The notes: generated by a model from the sequence alone, not told the origin. 64,000 nt of DNA from JBLWXV01 sp048267245 (GCA_048267245.1 JBLWXV010000001.1:1674001-1738000); one strand, 5' to 3'. Shown: positions 34,382-44,167, counted from the first letter of the stretch. A program made the numbers and translations.

Positions 34382-35203
34382 TTACTGGAGGTGAAGTCCT
34401 TTTAGGTAGTAGCGCTGAGTGAAGACGACGTCGTCGATTTTATTATTGACCTTCACTTCTTTGATTTCAACCAAGGTTTCATGCTCTCCAGGGCGAGTCA
34501 TCGTAGACTTGAGGGCCCTCTGAGCTCCGGCGTCACTCACTTTTTTCCAGCGCGTGTTTGTGAGAGTTTTAAGAAGCTCGCCCTTTGTGTTGTAGAAGTC
34601 TACTTTGCGGCTGACAAACTTTTGGTTATCTACTTCTAACACCCTCTTAGAATAGCCAGTGCGATTTTCAATGTCGCTACTCTTAGGCGTTGCTTCAACG
34701 ATAAAGCAAGTGTACTTGCCTCCACAGGACTTCTCTTCAAGGCATTTATAGTTAAAGTCAGAGAGATTTTCTGATTCAAGGTCAGCATAGGTAAAGTCAG
34801 TTCCCATGAAGTATTTTTTCTTTTCACCACCTGCAATTCTCTGATCCTTTCTGAGCGCTGGTATATAGAGCCACTGATCATCTTCGCGCTCGTTATTCTT
34901 CCAAGTCAAAAGAGCAGTTCCCTTGATATCTGCGGGCGAGAGATAGGCAATAAATGACTTATCTTCTCCTCCCACATCTTTTTTATAGCGCTTGAGTGCG
35001 CGAGGCTCTTCGGCCACATTCGCTTTGAGGTCTTTGAGCGTGAGTACTTGGTCCATATATTCATAGTCCACTCGGTGAAGTTCTTCTTGCTTTTTCATAA
35101 TGGCAGAGCCCTCCATCTTGCAAGCTGCCATGACAGTGCTATGTGATAGGGAAGCTGTGAGAGCAATTAAGGCGAGGGACTTAAAATACAGACTGGACTT
35201 CAT
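34382..35203 (-). CDS. LolA-like outer-membrane lipoprotein-sorting family protein
   Basis: 273 residues with a signal peptide (cleavage near VMAA). KGTALLTWKNNEREDDQWLYIPALRKDQRIAGGEKKKYFMGTDFTYADLE is typical of the COG2834 group of LolA-fold periplasmic proteins that are encoded with MMPL/RND exporters and barrel proteins. A role in carrying a lipid or lipoprotein across the periplasm is inferred. Here the next gene is the FecR-barrel protein; no RND exporter is in the window. Confidence 0.72.
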   Translation of the reverse strand: MKSSLYFKSLALIALTASLSHSTVMAACKMEGSAIMKKQEELHRVDYEYMDQVLTLKDLKANVAEEPRALKRYKKDVGGEDKSFIAYLSPADIKGTALLTWKNNEREDDQWLYIPALRKDQRIAGGEKKKYFMGTDFTYADLESENLSDFNYKCLEEKSCGGKYTCFIVEATPKSSDIENRTGYSKRVLEVDNQKFVSRKVDFYNTKGELLKTLTNTRWKKVSDAGAQRALKSTMTRPGEHETLVEIKEVKVNNKIDDVVFTQRYYLKGLHLQ

Positions 35204-35286
35204 ATAAACTCCAAGAAGAGACTCTTACCAAAGAGAGTAAAATTATCTTCTAGTAGTATAGGCCAGTTAGGAATGGATCGAAAGAG

Positions 35287-36981
35287 TTAGCTTACTTTTC
35301 TCACTCCGCGTTCACTTCGCGAAAGCGCCAGCTTTAAAAGCGACATGCGCTTAGAAAGTGGCAATGTCGTATCAGAGGCGAGCACCAACGCCTGACTTAA
35401 TATCTCGGGACTCGCTGGCGCCTTGGCCAGGGAGAGAAGGTCGATCACGGGATCATTTAGTTGAGCATTAAAGTCTTTCATTATGTACTCGCGCAGCTCG
35501 GCCAAATTTCCAGTCAGAGGTGCATCGGCAAGTCGCTCAATAGAATCTTTTGAAAAGATTTTAATGGGCATCGAGTTTTTTAGGCACAACTCCAGCAGGA
35601 GTTGATTGGCATTGGGAAGGATATCCTCACTTCTTCCTCGAAGAGGCGGAAGGTGAATGTGACTTCTCGTCATAAAGTGGACGAGGGGTGCGTCCCAGTG
35701 AGTGAGACTTGGCGAGGGCAGAGTGCGCTCAATAAAAATACACTTTCCAAGATGATCGCGCAAAAGGGCGTAGGCTTTAGTTTGGAACTCTTTACTCGCT
35801 AAGAGAAGATCCTTCCACACAATGGTCGCTCGGGCGCGCGAAGAGACGATCTGAGAGAGGATTGAAATGGCCTCTTTTTGATCACCTTCAAGATAGACGA
35901 GTTCATATTGAGAGAATTGACCATTGTGATGCATCCACTTGGCAAGGGCGGTCTTTGAAAGACCTTTCTCACCCGTGATGATAGTTGGGCGTGGGGTTTC
36001 TTTAAGCTTAAATGCAGCTTCCCTAGCGGCCACGATAAATTTTGACCCACCGGGAAGGAGGTGAGTGAGTTCACACTTTTTTACACCTATTCTATTTGGA
36101 TAGAGTTGTTCGATGACGCGAGCAAAGAGAGAAATGGCCGCCTCGTCTGAAGGTCCAAACTCAGGGGAGCTCTCTTTGTTTACGGCCTGAAGTACACCAA
36201 TGGCCTCTTTCTTGTGATTATAGATGGGAGTTGAGAGGCAACTCACCACTTTTGGCATATTTTGAAAGAGATGGGCGTTCACTTTATTAAAGGTTGAAGT
36301 AAAATTGAAAGTTTCACCACTCCCAAGTGTCATGCCGGGAAGTCCCTCTTGGTAGTACATGCTATTTGGTCTTTCAATGTCTCCGATCCAGTTCTCAGGC
36401 GTGAGCGACTTTGTCTCTGAATCGTAGAGATAGACAACCATCCCCTTACTCTTGAGCGCCTCTCTCATTAGGGAGAGTTTTTCTTCAAGTGAGAGGTGAA
36501 CACTTTCAGAGAGATCACTAATTAACGAGAGATAGAGCGAGTAGACCTCTAAGGCATCGGCCATGGAGTAACTTTTTTCAGCAAGGGTAGAATCGGTGAG
36601 GTATTGCTTTAATCTCTTAGTGCTAAAGCTATTAATATAGCTCTCAATAAACTCTGATAGCTTTTCTCTGTCATCTTTCGCAATCATTACCCCATGCCCC
36701 ACCATTTTGGGATTATCTGGGTGAGCAAATTTGCGAACAATAAAGCCCTTGATCTTTATAGTTTTCTTTAAAAACCAGCTGATATGACCAAGAGTGAGCT
36801 CAATTTCCTGGTGGGTTCTAAAGCTCGCCTCAGAATAAAAGGAGAGACCACTTAGGTTTAGATCCCTGGGCATAATGGCCAGATTTGTAGGAGCAGTAAT
36901 TTCAAAAGTAATAGGGTCAACTGGCGGAATTTCCAGGCGGAAAGAGCGATAGATTTTATAGCTAGTGAGTCCCGTTGCCAT
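35287..36981 (-). CDS. PilZ-GAF-degenerate AAA protein
   Basis: 564 residues. Residues about 10-115 are PilZ-like (MPRDLNLSGLSFYSEASF), about 145-300 a GAF domain (AIGVLQAVNKESSPEFGPSDE), and about 310-520 an enhancer-binding-protein AAA fold. The Walker A is altered (GEKGLSKT at 337-344, Gly to Ser), Walker B reads TIVWKDLLL without the Asp-Glu, and the GAFTGA sigma-54 loop is absent. The C-terminus is helical without a clear HTH. It looks like an inactivated sigma-54-activator derivative under possible c-di-GMP control. It is divergent from a paralogue across 143 bp. Confidence 0.65.
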   Translation of the reverse strand: MATGLTSYKIYRSFRLEIPPVDPITFEITAPTNLAIMPRDLNLSGLSFYSEASFRTHQEIELTLGHISWFLKKTIKIKGFIVRKFAHPDNPKMVGHGVMIAKDDREKLSEFIESYINSFSTKRLKQYLTDSTLAEKSYSMADALEVYSLYLSLISDLSESVHLSLEEKLSLMREALKSKGMVVYLYDSETKSLTPENWIGDIERPNSMYYQEGLPGMTLGSGETFNFTSTFNKVNAHLFQNMPKVVSCLSTPIYNHKKEAIGVLQAVNKESSPEFGPSDEAAISLFARVIEQLYPNRIGVKKCELTHLLPGGSKFIVAAREAAFKLKETPRPTIITGEKGLSKTALAKWMHHNGQFSQYELVYLEGDQKEAISILSQIVSSRARATIVWKDLLLASKEFQTKAYALLRDHLGKCIFIERTLPSPSLTHWDAPLVHFMTRSHIHLPPLRGRSEDILPNANQLLLELCLKNSMPIKIFSKDSIERLADAPLTGNLAELREYIMKDFNAQLNDPVIDLLSLAKAPASPEILSQALVLASDTTLPLSKRMSLLKLALSRSERGVRKVS

Positions 36982-37061
36982 GATTGAGTTCCTTGCAAGT
37001 AAATCAACTTCTTATCGGCAAATTGAAGAAAAAATATAGGGGATAATTTGCTAGTAAAAAC

Positions 37062-37089
37062 TAAAAAAATTGGGCTTTTAGACCGATAG
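37062..37089 (+). promoter_or_regulatory. Possible sigma-28-like promoter of the PilZ-AAA gene
   Basis: TAAA at 37062-37065 and ACCGATAG at 37082-37089 resemble the TAAA and GCCGATAA boxes of flagellar sigma factor promoters, with spacing 16 instead of 15. Only a weak match. Confidence 0.25.
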
Positions 37090-37124
37090 GAGTGGGGTAG
37101 AGCTTTGAGCCGAGGAATCAAACC

Positions 37125-38801
37125 ATGAGTAACCAGACCTTTTCACTAAGACACTTTCGCAGCTTTCGAATTCCCGTAAGTGAGTCGGATAAGATTCGCG
37201 TGAAAATCGAAGGGCAGAGCAAAGGCTCGCAGGTGATGTTTGATAGTGGTGTGCTCAAAGTTGATAACATGAGCCTAAGTGGACTGGCGATAAAATCCAG
37301 CGTGAAGGTTCCAAAACTTGATAGCGTGATCGTTCACATAGAGTTTAAAAATTCACTCTTTACCCTACCTGGAAAGCTTGTTCGCATCGAGGCCCACACT
37401 AATCAGACTTACTCTCTAGCAGTGGAGTTTGACTTTAGTGAGCGCGCAATGTCGGCCAAATTTCTAGAATCTTTCATCCATTCATTTACTGGCAAGAGAC
37501 TTAAGGGCCAGCTAATTAATCTACTTAAATCTGAAGAGAGTGCAGCAGGACTTCAAACCGGAGATCTCTATCCAGCAGTAATTCAGATGCTTGAGGAGTT
37601 CTCTGGCTATAAAGATTTACCTGGACTCGATACCGCATTGATAGAGGCCACTAAACTTCGCTATGGCTTTAACAGTGTTGAGTTCGAAGCTGGAGTTGCG
37701 AGTCGCTTTGTCGTTCGCGATCTTGATGGACGCCTCCTGGGCTCGTTAAAAGTGACTCCCTCTCCAAGAGAGTTGGCCCCAGAAGCTCAGCGTGGAGTCG
37801 AGGTTCTCTCTCAACTCTTAGGCCACGTCTACGATCGTCCTGAGTGTGGGCTTCACGAGGAGTCGGTGAGATTTCTTCAACCTAAGGCGCCAAGAAAATT
37901 CGTCATGATCGGACCATCTGTGGCCATGGGTGAGTTGCGCGATATGGTCTCTAAGGCAAAGTTCAATCACAGTCGCGTCTTTGTAACGGGCGACTTCGGA
38001 GTGGGAAAGACATTGCTAGCAAAAGTGATTCACTCAGAGTCTACAAGTGCTGGCGGAGAGTTTAAGATCCTCGATCTAGGTCAAAATCACTCAGCTGAGA
38101 GTCTTGAGGAATATTTCCAAGCTCTAGCTCAAAAAGGAGAGGGGACGCTTGTACTAAGAGAACTCTCGCTGATCTCTAGTGAGACCTTGAACTCTCTCAA
38201 TTCTAATCTTAAAAAGCTTTCAAACCAGTGGCGAGTGATTACGACTTCTCAGCTAAGCTTTAAAGATCTCTGCCGAAAGTTTGCGCGCCTGGATCTTGGC
38301 CACTTCTGTGAACTTGAAATCAATGTGCCAGGTCTTGCTGAGCGCAGAGAGGACATTCCTGAATTACTCGGCTTCTTTGTTAAGAGAGAGTGTCTTCAGC
38401 GAGGAATTAGACCAAAGAAGATGACTAAGGACCTGGTTCACTTCGTGCGCCATATGGACTTTGACCTCAATATTTATGGACTTAAACTCTTTGCCTCTCG
38501 TATGGTTGAACTCAATCTCAATGCTAAAGTCCTCAATTTTGAAGATGGCCATCGTCTTGGACTTCTAGAAGACGAACAATTTCAACTCACTCACTTCGAG
38601 CAAGTCCTAGCGACACTCAGAAGTGGGGATACATCTACAGATGAATCCATTCTTAATGAATATGCCCATCTCTGTGCACTTCATGCTTTAGAGCAGGCAA
38701 GAGGCGACCAGGTCCTGGCCATGAAGCGCTTAGGACTAGAGAGTCTCTCTGAACTTGAAGCTCTCCTAAGTAAGACAGAAGCGGCCGTTAAAGCCGCCTA
38801 G
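37125..38801 (+). CDS. PilZ-AAA protein, divergent enhancer-binding-protein derivative
   Basis: 558 residues. An N-terminal PilZ-like domain (FRSFRIP, NMSLSG matching the N-x-S-x-x-G motif) is followed by an AAA domain with an intact Walker A (GDFGVGKT at 289-296) but Walker B TLVLRELSLIS with Arg for the first acidic residue, no GAFTGA loop, and a C-terminal Fis-like helix pair (ALEQARGDQVLAMKRLGL). No GAF domain. ATP binding is plausible; sigma-54 activation is not. GAGGAA precedes the ATG. Partner of the divergent 35287-36981 gene. Confidence 0.65.
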   Translation: MSNQTFSLRHFRSFRIPVSESDKIRVKIEGQSKGSQVMFDSGVLKVDNMSLSGLAIKSSVKVPKLDSVIVHIEFKNSLFTLPGKLVRIEAHTNQTYSLAVEFDFSERAMSAKFLESFIHSFTGKRLKGQLINLLKSEESAAGLQTGDLYPAVIQMLEEFSGYKDLPGLDTALIEATKLRYGFNSVEFEAGVASRFVVRDLDGRLLGSLKVTPSPRELAPEAQRGVEVLSQLLGHVYDRPECGLHEESVRFLQPKAPRKFVMIGPSVAMGELRDMVSKAKFNHSRVFVTGDFGVGKTLLAKVIHSESTSAGGEFKILDLGQNHSAESLEEYFQALAQKGEGTLVLRELSLISSETLNSLNSNLKKLSNQWRVITTSQLSFKDLCRKFARLDLGHFCELEINVPGLAERREDIPELLGFFVKRECLQRGIRPKKMTKDLVHFVRHMDFDLNIYGLKLFASRMVELNLNAKVLNFEDGHRLGLLEDEQFQLTHFEQVLATLRSGDTSTDESILNEYAHLCALHALEQARGDQVLAMKRLGLESLSELEALLSKTEAAVKAA

Positions 38802-38815
38802 TCAATTCTTTCAAT

Positions 38816-41800
38816 TTATTTCTTTTGCTTTTGCTTTTGATTGAGAGTGAAGCGACCGCTTGCTCTGAGAACTTTATAGCGATGGCTTAAGAGTTCAAAG
38901 ATACTCACTTCAGGCTTCTTCACAACTTGGCCATCCGTATAGTCAAATCCGCCTTCATCCTGGCCCTCTTCACTAGCTACAGAGTCAGATTCCTGGGCAC
39001 CAAGAGTGTCCATGTCGTCATCAGTAAAGAGCGATGGCTTTGGTTTCGCGCTAACTTGAACTGGCGTGAAGGATTTTACTAACCCAGCGTCTTTTAACTT
39101 CTGTGCAAGTTCTTTGTCTTTGGGTGCATACTCATTCATTGAGGCATCATTGAGTAGGTTTGTCAGACGACGAGCTTGGGGTGTCTCAAATGCACTCTTT
39201 GGAACATTCTTAGCGACAAAGTTTCTCATGAATTGATCGTTTACATTAAGTGGTGTCTTGCCATTCTCTTTGAGCTTGCCATTGAGAGTTGCAATCATGT
39301 CATCTTTAATTTTTGAAGCCTTCTCCACACGGGCAGCAAGGGCACTGCGATTAATCTCTGAGCCAGATAGTTCACCTCGCATAACTTTATTTGAGTCTGA
39401 GAGGGCCTCACTTAGACCGATGGCACTGCTAATTGAGTTTGTACTTGGACCAAAGTTCAGGTCTTTTGTGTTGATTTGAAAACAGCTCTTGGTCTCACGA
39501 CACTTACAAGCCTTGTCGAGATTGCCATCTTTATCGGCGCAATTTCTAGCTGGCTTGGCCTCTGTGCCAGTAATCTCACCCGCTGGAATATCTAGTAGAT
39601 CTCCATCGAGTTTTGAGCTCTTAATTCTTTCGGCATTAATCTTTTGGACTGTTCCAGATGAATTATTGTCGGCGAGCTCATTGGCGCGCCCAGCACTGCC
39701 ATCGCCATCATCAATTTGATTGGCCCCTGGTCCACCGTAGTGCTTTTCATAGATATCAATAATCTCTTGCAGTTTTTTCTGCTGATCTTTCATGTCTTTG
39801 GCGGTTTTGTCGGCTTTGCCCTTAGCGGCCAGAGACAGACCTGCTCCGACGGCGCCAATGGCGGCGTTGGTGAGGCCACAGGCCATTCTAGCACCATCCC
39901 AGAACATTGTTCCTTCGATGGCACCGATAGCGGCAGCGGCCATGAACATATAGCTATTTGAGGCAAATTGAGCGGACATATCTTCTGCAATTTCCTGCGC
40001 CGTTTTAAGTGCGCGCATATAGAATTTCAGCGTTCTAATCTGATTTTCAATCCTAAAGCCCTCTTCCTCCTTGAGCTTTTGGTACATGTCGTATTCTTCT
40101 TTGAGCTTTTTGAGTTTTTCATCAGCTTCATCGGCGGCGTTGGCGATGGTAACTGCTGCGTAGACACTGGCCGCGATATTTACCCCTGAGGCCACACAAA
40201 TTCCTGGTTTGCCAAGTGCCGTTAGACCACCCCAGGCGAGGGCTGGAAGAGCGGCCGTCGCCATATACATGGGCGAAGCCTTGTCATCAAACTTAAACAT
40301 GTCATCTTTAATTTGCTTATCGATTTCCTCTGGAGACTTCACGATGATCGCGACTTCTTCCATACACTTATCTTGCTCGGCCTTCGTAGGTTCGTTATTA
40401 CACTTTTTGATCATCTCAACAAGCGACTTATTGTCGTCTTGAAAGAGACACATCTCGGCCACGCAGTTCCAGATTTTACCAGGCTTAGCATTACACTCAG
40501 AAGCCTCTTGGTTACTTGAACTATCACAACTATTGGCGGCGATATAGAGAGTCTTAGTTTCTAGAATTTCGCGGCAATTCTTCTTAAGTGCTTCCGTTGT
40601 TTGTAGCTCACACTTTGCGGCCTCTTTAGCGAATTCACCATTTTGCTTGCTATCAAAGCAGAGCTTGGCATTACAATTCCAGATTTTGCCACTGCTCTCA
40701 CAACTTTGCGCACTGGAATTTCCTGAATTGTCGCAGAGGATGCCGCCAGCGATATCTTCAGCGGTACTTACTTTGAGATTATCCTTACACTGGGCCGTCT
40801 CGTCGGCCGTTTTTCCGTCGTAACAACCAACTGCGCGGTTAGCGAAAATATCATTGTATTCTTTCGTTAAACACTGGCCTACCTGGCAATTCCAGATGCG
40901 ACCTTCTTCAGCACACTGAGCAGACTTTTCTGGCTGACCACAGTCTTGTCCGCTGGCCAAGTCGAAGATAGTTTCAGTCTTTAACTGCGATAGACAGGCG
41001 TCTTCGCTGGCGCTGCCAATACAAGAGAGTACTTTGTCTGAGAGTTCAGCATTAAAGTCTTCCGAGAGACATGAATCTACGTGACAGTTATAAACTTTTG
41101 ATTCGCTCTTACAGGCACTCTGTTTTGTTGGCTCAATACAGAGCTTGCCGGTGGCCACATCTTTTTTCACACTGTCTTGAAGTGTTGCAAGACAAGTATC
41201 GCGAGCGGCACCTTCTTTTTGATAGCAGGCAACAGTCTGATTGGCGATATCATCATTATAACTCTGTGGCACACACATATTGATATTGCAATTCCAAACC
41301 TGTCCGCCTTTAGCAGCACATTCACTAGACTTTGCAGCGTCGGCACAAGCTCCACCCGTTGCGATTTCGCGAATAGTGCGCTCTTCTAATTGATCGAGAC
41401 AGAGTTGCTGCTCAGACTGACTCTCTTTTTCATAGCAAGTGACGGCCTGTTCGGCGATTTTGTCGTTATATGAACTTTGTAGACACATTCCAACGTTACA
41501 ATTATAGACTTCACCCACACCACAGACAGTTGTCTGCGCGGCACTACAGTCACTCCCTTTGGCAAGTTTCTGAATGGTGTCGATTCTCAAATCTTGAATA
41601 CAAGAATTTTGATCTGATGTATTGGTCTTTTCGTAACAGGCGACAGCACCTGTTGTGAACTCTTCATTAAATGAAGTACTCAAGCATCTGCCCACATTAC
41701 AATTCCAAACAAGTCCAACCGCCTTACACTCGGCAATCTTATCGGTTTCTGGGCAGGCGGCGCCACTGGCGAGGTCGCGCGATGTTTTAGTTTTTAGATC

Positions 41801-44167
41801 TGCCTTACATTTATCTTTTGCCACGGTATCTTCAAGAAGTTCACACTTCGCGGCCGATTGGGCAAATTCATTATTATAGGCTTCAGGAAGACACTGATCG
41901 ACGATACAATTGTAGACCGTGCCACTTGCACAGGTAATACCTCTCTTCGGTGTACACATCGCTCCTGAGGCAATATCCACGGCGGTCGTCTGTCTGAGTT
42001 CAGCGATACAGCTCTCTTTTTGAGCATCTGTCTTATCAACTGAGTAACACTCGGCCGCTCTTGTAGAGAAGATTTCATTGTAGCTCGCGGTGAGACACAT
42101 TCCTGCATTACAATTCCAAATCTTTGACTCTGCCGTACATTCTTTTTGACGAGTGATATCGAGGTCTGATGTACACAGGGCCCCCGAGGCAATTTCTTTA
42201 ACTGTCGCGTCTTGTACATTGGTTAAGCACTTTTCTCTAAGCGCTGGATCTTGCTGGCGATAACAGGCAGACACTCTGGCCGTAAAGGTTTTGTTGTATT
42301 CACTTGTAACACAAAGACCAATCTGACAATTCCAGAGCTTTCCTTCACTAGAACATTCTTTTTCCTTCGCGGCCGGAACAACACAGGCTGTGCCACTGGC
42401 AACATCGACGATGGTCTGATTTTCTAGGGATGTCATACATGCGGTTTGCTCGCGCTCAGTGCCACGATTGTAACAGGCCACGGCCTTATCAGTGAAGTCG
42501 TCATTGTAACTAGCTGATAGACACATATTGAGCTTACAATTAAAGACCTCTCCGCTGCCACAAGCTCTCTTTTCAACACCTGCACTACAGATCTTACCGC
42601 TGGCCAAATCTCTTACAGTGGTAAGTTCTAGCTCCTTCATACATGCTTCTTTTTCAGAGTCGCTTGTGAGGTTGTAGCAATCCACTGCTTTATCAGTCAG
42701 AGAGTCGTTGTAAACTTTTGGAAGACACTGTTTAATTTGACAGTTGTAAACCATCCCGCTTGTTGATTCACAAGAGAGCTTGGCATCGTTAACGGGGCAG
42801 AGACCGCCACCAGCGAGGTCGCGCACTGTTTGTGTTTTTAGGAGACTAATACAGGTATTGATTTCTTCTTGAGTCGATTCTTCATAGCAACTTGCTGTGT
42901 TCTTAGCAAATTGAGCGTTGTAATCCGGAGGGAGACACTGGCCGACATTACAATTCCACACCATCCCCTCAACTCTACACTTTGATTTCTCGGCACTATC
43001 AGGGCAGTAGAGGCCAGCGGCTTCTTCTTCAATGGCCTGTTTTTGGGCCTGCTTAAGACAGTCGTCACTTGAATTGGTCGAAAGCTTATAACAAGCATCA
43101 ACGTTACTAGCGAGATTGTCGTTTTGAGCTTTGTGCATACACTGTGGGATATTACAGTTATAAACTTTTGAGCTGTCTGCTTCACAAGCTATGAGCTCAG
43201 GGTCGCGCTCGTCACAGAATTCTCCGGCGGCAACATCTTTAAATGAACTTTGAGCGAGCTTGTTATTACATGCATTGCGCTCGCTCTCTGTTAGCTTCGC
43301 TGCACAGGTATATTTTGCTCTTTGAATGAAGATATACTGCGGAAAGCTCACACACGAATTAATCTCACAGCTCCACTTTTTTCCACTGGCACTACATTCT
43401 AGCGCTGTAGGAGTTTGATCACACGGGATCGGAGTAGGGGCAGGAGTCGGAGTTGCCGTCGGGACTGGAGTGGGAGTCGCTGTGGGCACGACGGTTGGCA
43501 CTGCTGTTGGAATAACAGTTGGAACTACCGTTGGGACAACTGTTGGAACTGGACCTGGAGTGCCAGTTGGAGTCGGGGTTGGAGTTTGTGTCGGTGCTGG
43601 AGTCGGGGTGGCCGTTGGAGTGGGAGTCGGGGTTGGAGTCGGATCCGGATTTGCGGCATTATACTCATCTACCATCGACTGAACGCGACTTTGATTATCA
43701 AGGGCACATTGTTGTTTTTGAAAGAGATCAGTCTTAACTTTACACTGATTAAGTGTAGAGTTGAGCTCGCTATTTTGCTCATGAGTTAAACAGCTCATCA
43801 CAGCGCAGTTCCACACATCTCCACGGCTTTCACAAAGCACTCGCTTTGCATTTGAGGGACACGATTGATTTTGAATATCCGTAATCACGCGGGCCATTTT
43901 GGCGTCACATGAGTTAATCAGGTTAATAGTCATCTTAGAGGGATCAGAACACTCATTGATCTCACTATTGAGCGAGCTATTCACACAAGCGCGCACACTA
44001 CAGTTGTAGACCATGCCACTACTTTGACAGAGTTGAGCGCGGATTTCGTCGCCTGGATAAGCACTACAGACCAAAGCCTCGGCGCGAAGACTGAACATTA
44101 AGCCCACGCTCATCACAAAAGTGATGATCAATGTTCTGAGTAATGTTGTTTGGCTTCTCGCGATCAT
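38816..44167 (-). CDS. Giant secreted cysteine-repeat protein
   Basis: 1,783 residues, no family recognised. A Sec signal peptide (about 1-32) is followed by two repeat units, a Pro/Thr-rich linker (174-248) and fifteen more units, seventeen in all by the core [YWF]-[NS]-C-x4-C. A unit is about 66-70 residues with six cysteines spaced roughly C-x4-C-x15-C-x12-C-x16-C-x8-C and a recurring Y/F-N-[DE] after the core. Oxidation to disulfides in the periplasm or outside is inferred. After the array come two Ala/Gly-rich hydrophobic segments around a charged coiled coil, then a mostly polar tail ending in lysine-rich residues. The ATG at 44167 follows GAGGAAAG; a GTG at 44182 is less likely. It stands alone, 14 bp from the convergent PilZ-AAA gene. 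Confidence 0.7.
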   Translation of the reverse strand: MIARSQTTLLRTLIITFVMSVGLMFSLRAEALVCSAYPGDEIRAQLCQSSGMVYNCSVRACVNSSLNSEINECSDPSKMTINLINSCDAKMARVITDIQNQSCPSNAKRVLCESRGDVWNCAVMSCLTHEQNSELNSTLNQCKVKTDLFQKQQCALDNQSRVQSMVDEYNAANPDPTPTPTPTPTATPTPAPTQTPTPTPTGTPGPVPTVVPTVVPTVIPTAVPTVVPTATPTPVPTATPTPAPTPIPCDQTPTALECSASGKKWSCEINSCVSFPQYIFIQRAKYTCAAKLTESERNACNNKLAQSSFKDVAAGEFCDERDPELIACEADSSKVYNCNIPQCMHKAQNDNLASNVDACYKLSTNSSDDCLKQAQKQAIEEEAAGLYCPDSAEKSKCRVEGMVWNCNVGQCLPPDYNAQFAKNTASCYEESTQEEINTCISLLKTQTVRDLAGGGLCPVNDAKLSCESTSGMVYNCQIKQCLPKVYNDSLTDKAVDCYNLTSDSEKEACMKELELTTVRDLASGKICSAGVEKRACGSGEVFNCKLNMCLSASYNDDFTDKAVACYNRGTEREQTACMTSLENQTIVDVASGTACVVPAAKEKECSSEGKLWNCQIGLCVTSEYNKTFTARVSACYRQQDPALREKCLTNVQDATVKEIASGALCTSDLDITRQKECTAESKIWNCNAGMCLTASYNEIFSTRAAECYSVDKTDAQKESCIAELRQTTAVDIASGAMCTPKRGITCASGTVYNCIVDQCLPEAYNNEFAQSAAKCELLEDTVAKDKCKADLKTKTSRDLASGAACPETDKIAECKAVGLVWNCNVGRCLSTSFNEEFTTGAVACYEKTNTSDQNSCIQDLRIDTIQKLAKGSDCSAAQTTVCGVGEVYNCNVGMCLQSSYNDKIAEQAVTCYEKESQSEQQLCLDQLEERTIREIATGGACADAAKSSECAAKGGQVWNCNINMCVPQSYNDDIANQTVACYQKEGAARDTCLATLQDSVKKDVATGKLCIEPTKQSACKSESKVYNCHVDSCLSEDFNAELSDKVLSCIGSASEDACLSQLKTETIFDLASGQDCGQPEKSAQCAEEGRIWNCQVGQCLTKEYNDIFANRAVGCYDGKTADETAQCKDNLKVSTAEDIAGGILCDNSGNSSAQSCESSGKIWNCNAKLCFDSKQNGEFAKEAAKCELQTTEALKKNCREILETKTLYIAANSCDSSSNQEASECNAKPGKIWNCVAEMCLFQDDNKSLVEMIKKCNNEPTKAEQDKCMEEVAIIVKSPEEIDKQIKDDMFKFDDKASPMYMATAALPALAWGGLTALGKPGICVASGVNIAASVYAAVTIANAADEADEKLKKLKEEYDMYQKLKEEEGFRIENQIRTLKFYMRALKTAQEIAEDMSAQFASNSYMFMAAAAIGAIEGTMFWDGARMACGLTNAAIGAVGAGLSLAAKGKADKTAKDMKDQQKKLQEIIDIYEKHYGGPGANQIDDGDGSAGRANELADNNSSGTVQKINAERIKSSKLDGDLLDIPAGEITGTEAKPARNCADKDGNLDKACKCRETKSCFQINTKDLNFGPSTNSISSAIGLSEALSDSNKVMRGELSGSEINRSALAARVEKASKIKDDMIATLNGKLKENGKTPLNVNDQFMRNFVAKNVPKSAFETPQARRLTNLLNDASMNEYAPKDKELAQKLKDAGLVKSFTPVQVSAKPKPSLFTDDDMDTLGAQESDSVASEEGQDEGGFDYTDGQVVKKPEVSIFELLSHRYKVLRASGRFTLNQKQKQKK
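40440..44080 (-). repeat. Array of 17 diverged six-cysteine protein repeats
   Basis: Within the giant gene, the cores YNC, WNC or FNC followed by four residues and C recur about every 68 codons. The repeats are clear in protein but diverged in DNA, so the array is old and is not a recent tandem expansion. Confidence 0.8.
43424..43648 (-). repeat. Low-complexity Pro/Thr-coding repeat
   Basis: About 225 bp of imperfect short repeats (GGAGTCGG and GGTTGG-type units on the plus strand) encode a 75-residue chain of PTPTPT and PTVVPT units, a flexible spacer between repeats 2 and 3 of the giant protein. Length variation between strains would be expected. Confidence 0.8.

Noticed and set aside
41794..42219. 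141-residue open frame inside the giant cysteine-repeat gene
   Set aside because: Same strand, different frame; the periodic pattern is a frame-shifted echo of the repeats.
43415..43789. Open frames on the plus strand rich in Gly/Val/Trp opposite the Pro/Thr tract
   Set aside because: Antisense reading of a low-complexity repeat; no ribosome-binding site or independent conservation signal.
40440..44080. CRISPR-like periodicity in the repeat gene
   Set aside because: The period is about 200 bp, the units are diverged at DNA level and are in one long frame; there are no identical direct repeats.
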